A stretch of DNA of 7,594 bases from assembly GCA_910585605.1 (NCBI GenBank), contig CAJUFL010000097.1:1-7594 (forward strand). Reading direction: 5' to 3'. The notes under the pieces were generated by a model that had not been told where the DNA came from, ran no database searches, and saw only the letters and a list, made by a program, of their open reading frames with translations. Origin of the DNA: an uncultured Lachnospiraceae bacterium. GTDB taxonomy: Bacteria > Bacillota > Clostridia > Lachnospirales > Lachnospiraceae. Positions 6,331 through 7,594 of this stretch are shown piece by piece (position 1 is the first letter of the stretch; each line of letters starts with the position of its first letter). The position numbers and the translations under genes were made by a program.

Positions 6331-6363
6331 AAAAAAAAGACTATAGCCGTTGCTGCCATAGCC
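6331..6363 (-). terminator. Strong intrinsic terminator upstream of the TCS/ABC operon
   Basis: On the - strand GGCTATGGC (6363-6355) pairs with GCTATAGTC (6347-6339), with two G-T wobbles, around a 7-base loop, followed by eight T (6338-6331). It should stop transcripts coming from ribU and the topB piece before the operon. On the + strand only TTTT follows the hairpin, so any activity that way is weaker. Confidence 0.85.
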
Positions 6364-6427
6364 TTTTAAGGATTGAGGAAGTCCCTTTTTTACTTGTATT
6401 TGTTTGTCGCCCCTACACACTATCCAA

Positions 6428-6552
6428 CATCCGTGGCGCACACAACACTGTCCACTCTTGCATCGTGCATAAGCTCTTTTAATACTTTGTACTGCGCCGC
6501 TGTATCACCCTTTACTTCTGTCTGCCATTCCTCCAGTATCATGGACAGGCTC
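6428..6552 (-). pseudogene. topB: DNA topoisomerase III internal fragment; direct repeat copy 2
   Basis: This 125-bp piece is 118/125 identical to 1862-1986 in the same orientation. On the - strand it stays in frame: SLSMILEEWQTEVKGDTAAQ, then YKVLKELMHDARVDSVVCATD, i.e. codons ~63 to ~103 of topB. Here the Cys codon is intact (TGC, against TGA in copy 1). Several changes are non-synonymous (Pro to Ser, Pro to Leu, Ser-Gly to Gly-Asp), so this looks like another allele rather than a fresh copy. There is no start codon or ribosome site. One end abuts the ribU stop codon, five bases away. The other end breaks at the same topB position as copy 1 and runs into unrelated sequence with an early stop. 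Confidence 0.9.
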
Positions 6553-6557
6553 ACACC

Positions 6558-7208
6558 TTAAATCTTATCATTAAAAGAAAGTATCAATAACACACAAGTT
6601 ATAAGAATTAGTAAAGCCAACAATAAAATTCCGACATTTATCTGCATTTTACCTGAATCCTGCCTGATTTCAATTAAATTTGAACGGCGCAAAGTAGTTA
6701 CAACAGGTTTATATAAAAGCATTGTTATCGCTGCATTCATTCCTCCTTTAATTAAATTGAAAGGTATAAATGCCGGGATTAACAATTCTACAATAGCTTC
6801 TCTTGGATAACCCATGTAGATTGGAGCAATCAAATAGTTCCAAAGCGTCATAACTACCACCTGGCACCCCCACCCGCAAAAAAGTCCGAGCAAGGCACCA
6901 GACAGCTTATGTTTCCTTTTATAGATAAATGCGGCAGTGCAGGCGAAGGAACAGCTTGAAATGATATTCATAATACAGCCTAAAATTCCAGTTCCACTGA
7001 TGGTAAACATTTGCACCATTGAGACAATCATCGTAATGACAAATGAAGTGAGCGGTCCGAAGATCAACCCGCCGATTACAATGATAACGTCTTTCGGGTC
7101 ATACTTCAAAAAGAGTATGAGTGGGATACGCCCGACAACCACTGCGATATAGGCGAGTGCGCATAGCATACCTGTTGTTGCAAGTTTCTTTGTTTTGCTG
7201 ATATTCAT
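6558..7208 (-). CDS. ribU: ECF transporter S component, riboflavin uptake (RibU)
   Basis: This is a membrane substrate-binding subunit of 216 residues that captures riboflavin and docks on the shared ECF module (EcfA, EcfA', EcfT encoded elsewhere). Hydrophobic segments span the protein. The N-terminal part contains GMLCALAYIAVVVGRIP followed by the conserved YDPKDV...GGLIFGP stretch (~36-52). The PAFIPFNLIKGGMNAAI motif (~145-161) is characteristic of the family. The assignment is strengthened by the FMN riboswitch upstream. A further C-terminal helix (~191-211) extends beyond the six helices of the usual S-component core. The ATG at 7208 has AAGGAGG (7217-7223) eight bases away. Whether it belongs to the element or is chromosomal flank cannot be decided here. 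Confidence 0.9.
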   Translation of the reverse strand: MNISKTKKLATTGMLCALAYIAVVVGRIPLILFLKYDPKDVIIVIGGLIFGPLTSFVITMIVSMVQMFTISGTGILGCIMNIISSCSFACTAAFIYKRKHKLSGALLGLFCGWGCQVVVMTLWNYLIAPIYMGYPREAIVELLIPAFIPFNLIKGGMNAAITMLLYKPVVTTLRRSNLIEIRQDSGKMQINVGILLLALLILITCVLLILSFNDKI

Positions 7209-7233
7209 TTTGAATACCTCCTTAGAATAAAAT

Positions 7234-7270
7234 TAACACCTGAAAAGCTACGGATGCCTTTCAGGTGTTA
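7234..7270 (-). promoter_or_regulatory. 12-bp hairpin just upstream of the ribU ribosome-binding site
   Basis: TAACACCTGAAA and TTTCAGGTGTTA (arms 7259-7270 and 7234-7245) pair perfectly around a 13-base loop. On the - strand AATTTTATTCT and then the AAGGAGG site follow. It may be a weak terminator or a translation-control stem in the riboswitch expression platform. Confidence 0.6.
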
Positions 7271-7276
7271 AAAATA

Positions 7277-7362
7277 GGTGTATTGAAAATGCCAACAGAG
7301 CAGTTAGACAAAAAAGAGTGCAAAAATCATAGTCAGATTTACTCTGACGATTTCAATACACC
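7277..7362 (-). promoter_or_regulatory. Long-range 12-bp stem in the riboswitch expression platform
   Basis: GGTGTATTGAAA (7362-7351 on the - strand) can pair with TTTCAATACACC (7288-7277). The first arm begins exactly where the 3' strand of the FMN aptamer P1 helix ends (GAAGG), so ligand binding could compete with this stem. The interior holds a smaller GTCAGA/TCTGAC hairpin (7348-7332) and a six-T run. Confidence 0.55.
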
Positions 7363-7468
7363 TTCTTTAATCCGGACTATACCGTCGGTTTTGGAATTTC
7401 ACCAAACCCCGCGCTTTCGCGCCCGCGGACTGTAACCGCCGATCGGGAATTTCACCCTGCCCTGAAGA
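7362..7468 (-). ncRNA. FMN riboswitch (RFN element)
   Basis: On the - strand all the conserved blocks of the FMN aptamer appear in order: AGGGCAGGGTGAAATTCCC, then GATCGGCGGT, then AGTCCGCGGGCGCGAAAGCG, then GGTGAAATTCC, CCGACGGTATAGTCCGGA, closed by a P1 of CTTC with GAAG. It lies in the 5' leader of ribU, between its promoter and start codon. FMN binding normally lowers expression of downstream riboflavin genes. Confidence 0.97.
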
Positions 7469-7495
7469 CATTACTGCTATTCAATTGTTTAGAGG

Positions 7496-7524
7496 ATTAT
7501 AGCACATGGCTGAGAAAAAGTCAA
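7496..7524 (-). promoter_or_regulatory. Sigma-A promoter of ribU
   Basis: TTGACT (7524-7519), a 17-base spacer and a perfect TATAAT (7501-7496) lie about 28 bases upstream of the riboswitch aptamer. This is the best promoter in the window. Confidence 0.9.
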
Positions 7525-7594
7525 TTTCTGCCTGCAGAGTGGGTGTAGATAAAAAACTTTGGTTTTTTCATACTACAATGAAAAGCAGCAAATG
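7525..7594. other. Right edge, no gene seen
   Basis: No coding frame is supported in this stretch. A small AT-only inverted repeat, AAAAAAC with GTTTTTT around CAAA on the - strand (about 7554-7571), could be a weak terminator for a gene beyond the edge. Confidence 0.3.

Noticed and set aside
1862..6552. Composite transposon or IS-flanked cassette
   Set aside because: The repeats are topB coding sequence, with no transposase and no terminal inverted repeats or target duplications that I can see.
6373..6561. + strand reading frame of 62 codons across the second topB piece
   Set aside because: It is antisense to the topB fragment and the terminator, has no ribosome site, and its composition is that of a shadow.
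7554..7571. Terminator at the right edge
   Set aside because: The stem is A/T-only except for one pair and nothing upstream in the window shows a gene that would use it, so I mention it only in the edge entry.

Overview
The window looks like DNA from a gut-type Clostridia bacterium (Lachnospiraceae or a close relative). The evidence is strong AAGGAGG ribosome-binding sites throughout, an FMN riboswitch in front of a RibU-type ECF substrate-binding component, a BcrA/LanF-type ABC exporter with its own two-component system, and pieces of the topB (DNA topoisomerase III) gene that integrative conjugative elements (ICEs) of these bacteria commonly carry. The species assignment is inference. The window appears to lie in or at the edge of a rearranged ICE.

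Layout. (1) Positions 1-1791, + strand, fairly GC-rich: the end of one gene and three more closely spaced genes of unknown function, closed by a clear intrinsic terminator (1821-1856). (2) Positions 1862-2171, - strand: the first ~100 codons of topB, ending in a stop codon and truncated inside the catalytic Toprim motif. (3) Positions 2172-6169, - strand, clearly more AT-rich: a complete cargo operon read HTH protein -> response regulator -> ABC ATPase -> ABC-2 permease -> histidine kinase, with a good promoter in front of the HTH gene, a second candidate promoter carrying three 11-bp-spaced TCTTA boxes in front of the ABC genes, and a terminator behind the kinase. (4) Positions 6194-6363: a 44-codon remnant of an unknown gene and a strong - strand terminator. 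(5) Positions 6428-6552: a second, diverged 125-bp piece of topB in the same orientation. (6) Positions 6558-7524, - strand: ribU with its promoter, FMN riboswitch and hairpin-rich leader.

How it works together. The operon reads as a self-regulated defence module. The single-TM kinase and OmpR-type regulator should sense a cell-envelope-active peptide antibiotic (lantibiotic, bacitracin or similar) and switch on the exporter. The ATPase has a Glu in the Q-loop position (E-loop), a mark of lantibiotic-immunity ATPases. The small HTH protein is translationally coupled to the regulator and may be a second control layer. ribU takes up riboflavin and is controlled by FMN; it is functionally unrelated and is either chromosomal flank or separate cargo.

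The most unusual structure is the pair of 125-bp direct repeats (1862-1986 and 6428-6552, 118/125 identical by my hand alignment) that bracket the resistance operon. Both are pieces of topB and both stop matching topB at the same nucleotides, just after the codons for Cys-Ala-Thr-Asp. They look like two topB alleles broken at one site, and they could also recombine to lose or gain the whole operon.
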